A stretch of 6,294 nt of DNA, taken from positions 1 through 6,294 of the forward strand of contig CALMRL010000448.1 in NCBI GenBank assembly GCA_937873345.1, read 5' to 3'. This document shows, piece by piece, positions 6,195-6,294 of the stretch. Position 1 is the stretch's first letter; the number at the start of each line of letters is the position of its first letter. This DNA is from an uncultured Beijerinckiaceae bacterium. Its GTDB lineage: Bacteria > Pseudomonadota > Alphaproteobacteria > Rhizobiales > Beijerinckiaceae. Made by a program: the position numbers and the translations under genes. The notes under the pieces are model-generated. The model was given only the letters and a program-made list of their open reading frames with translations. It had not been told where the DNA came from and made no database searches.

Positions 6195-6294
6195 TCAGCG
6201 GTGGCGGCGGCGAACGGTGAACACGATGCGCTTGCGGCCGCCGGAACTACGGCGGATGCCGCTGCGGCGGCTGCCTCGCCCGCGGAAGCAGGTG
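6195..6294 (-). CDS. C-terminal end of an unidentified, arginine-rich protein (right edge)
   Basis: The minus strand is open from the right edge to a TGA at 6197-6195, giving the last 32 residues of a protein. The tail is strongly basic and Gly/Ser-rich, ending GGRKRIVFTVRRRHR. I do not recognise the family from this fragment. Support comes from its junction with the creatininase-family gene (TGA, one base, ATG), typical of coupled operon genes, and from the weak ribosome site of that downstream gene. Chance openness is possible because GC-rich DNA keeps many frames open, and the opposite strand is also open here (alanine-rich). Confidence 0.4.
   Translation of the reverse strand, partial: TCFRGRGSRRSGIRRSSGGRKRIVFTVRRRHR

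Noticed and set aside
6201..6294. Plus-strand GTG frame at the right edge (alanine-rich)
   Set aside because: It is open to the edge but low-complexity, with its only purine-rich sequence too far upstream (near 6171-6182); the minus frame with the coupled stop/start is the better reading, though neither is proven.

Overview
The window is GC-rich DNA with long shadow ORFs on both strands. Its gene families (a two-HMA-domain CopA, a single-pass membrane M23 endopeptidase, a Tat-exported OpgG/OpgD protein and a creatininase-family hydrolase) suggest an alphaproteobacterium, most likely Hyphomicrobiales. The organism is inferred from codon use and protein style only; there is no rRNA or other phylogenetic marker here.

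Layout. Positions 1-1310 (minus) hold the N-terminal 436 codons of a copper-exporting P1B ATPase that runs off the left edge. A 60-bp gap with a strong Shine-Dalgarno follows. Positions 1371-3362 (minus) encode a membrane-anchored M23 peptidoglycan endopeptidase with all catalytic residues intact; its most credible start is an internal GTG, so the longest possible ORF (to 3629) over-calls the N-terminus by 89 residues. Positions 3363-3740 form a divergent intergenic region containing three tandem 14-bp units (3624-3665). Positions 3741-5342 (plus) encode a Tat-exported periplasmic glucan (OPG) protein of the OpgG/OpgD family, which apparently starts at a rare ATT codon behind a good ribosome binding site. 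A 38-bp convergent gap with a weak hairpin separates it from a creatininase-family metal hydrolase at 5381-6193 (minus). That gene's ATG lies one base after the stop codon of a further minus-strand reading frame, which enters from the right edge and has a very basic C-terminus.

Together, the M23 enzyme (cell wall remodelling) and OpgG (periplasmic glucan) both act in the periplasm and share one divergent control region. CopA lies downstream of the M23 gene on the same strand and could be partly read through from it. The creatininase homologue appears unrelated to them.

Most of the window looks like ordinary chromosomal sequence. I see no CRISPR array, insertion sequence, tRNA, rRNA or phage feature. 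The observations most worth a second look are the three-unit 14-bp tandem repeat, the ATT start of the OPG gene, and the near-identical duplicated copper-binding domains in CopA.
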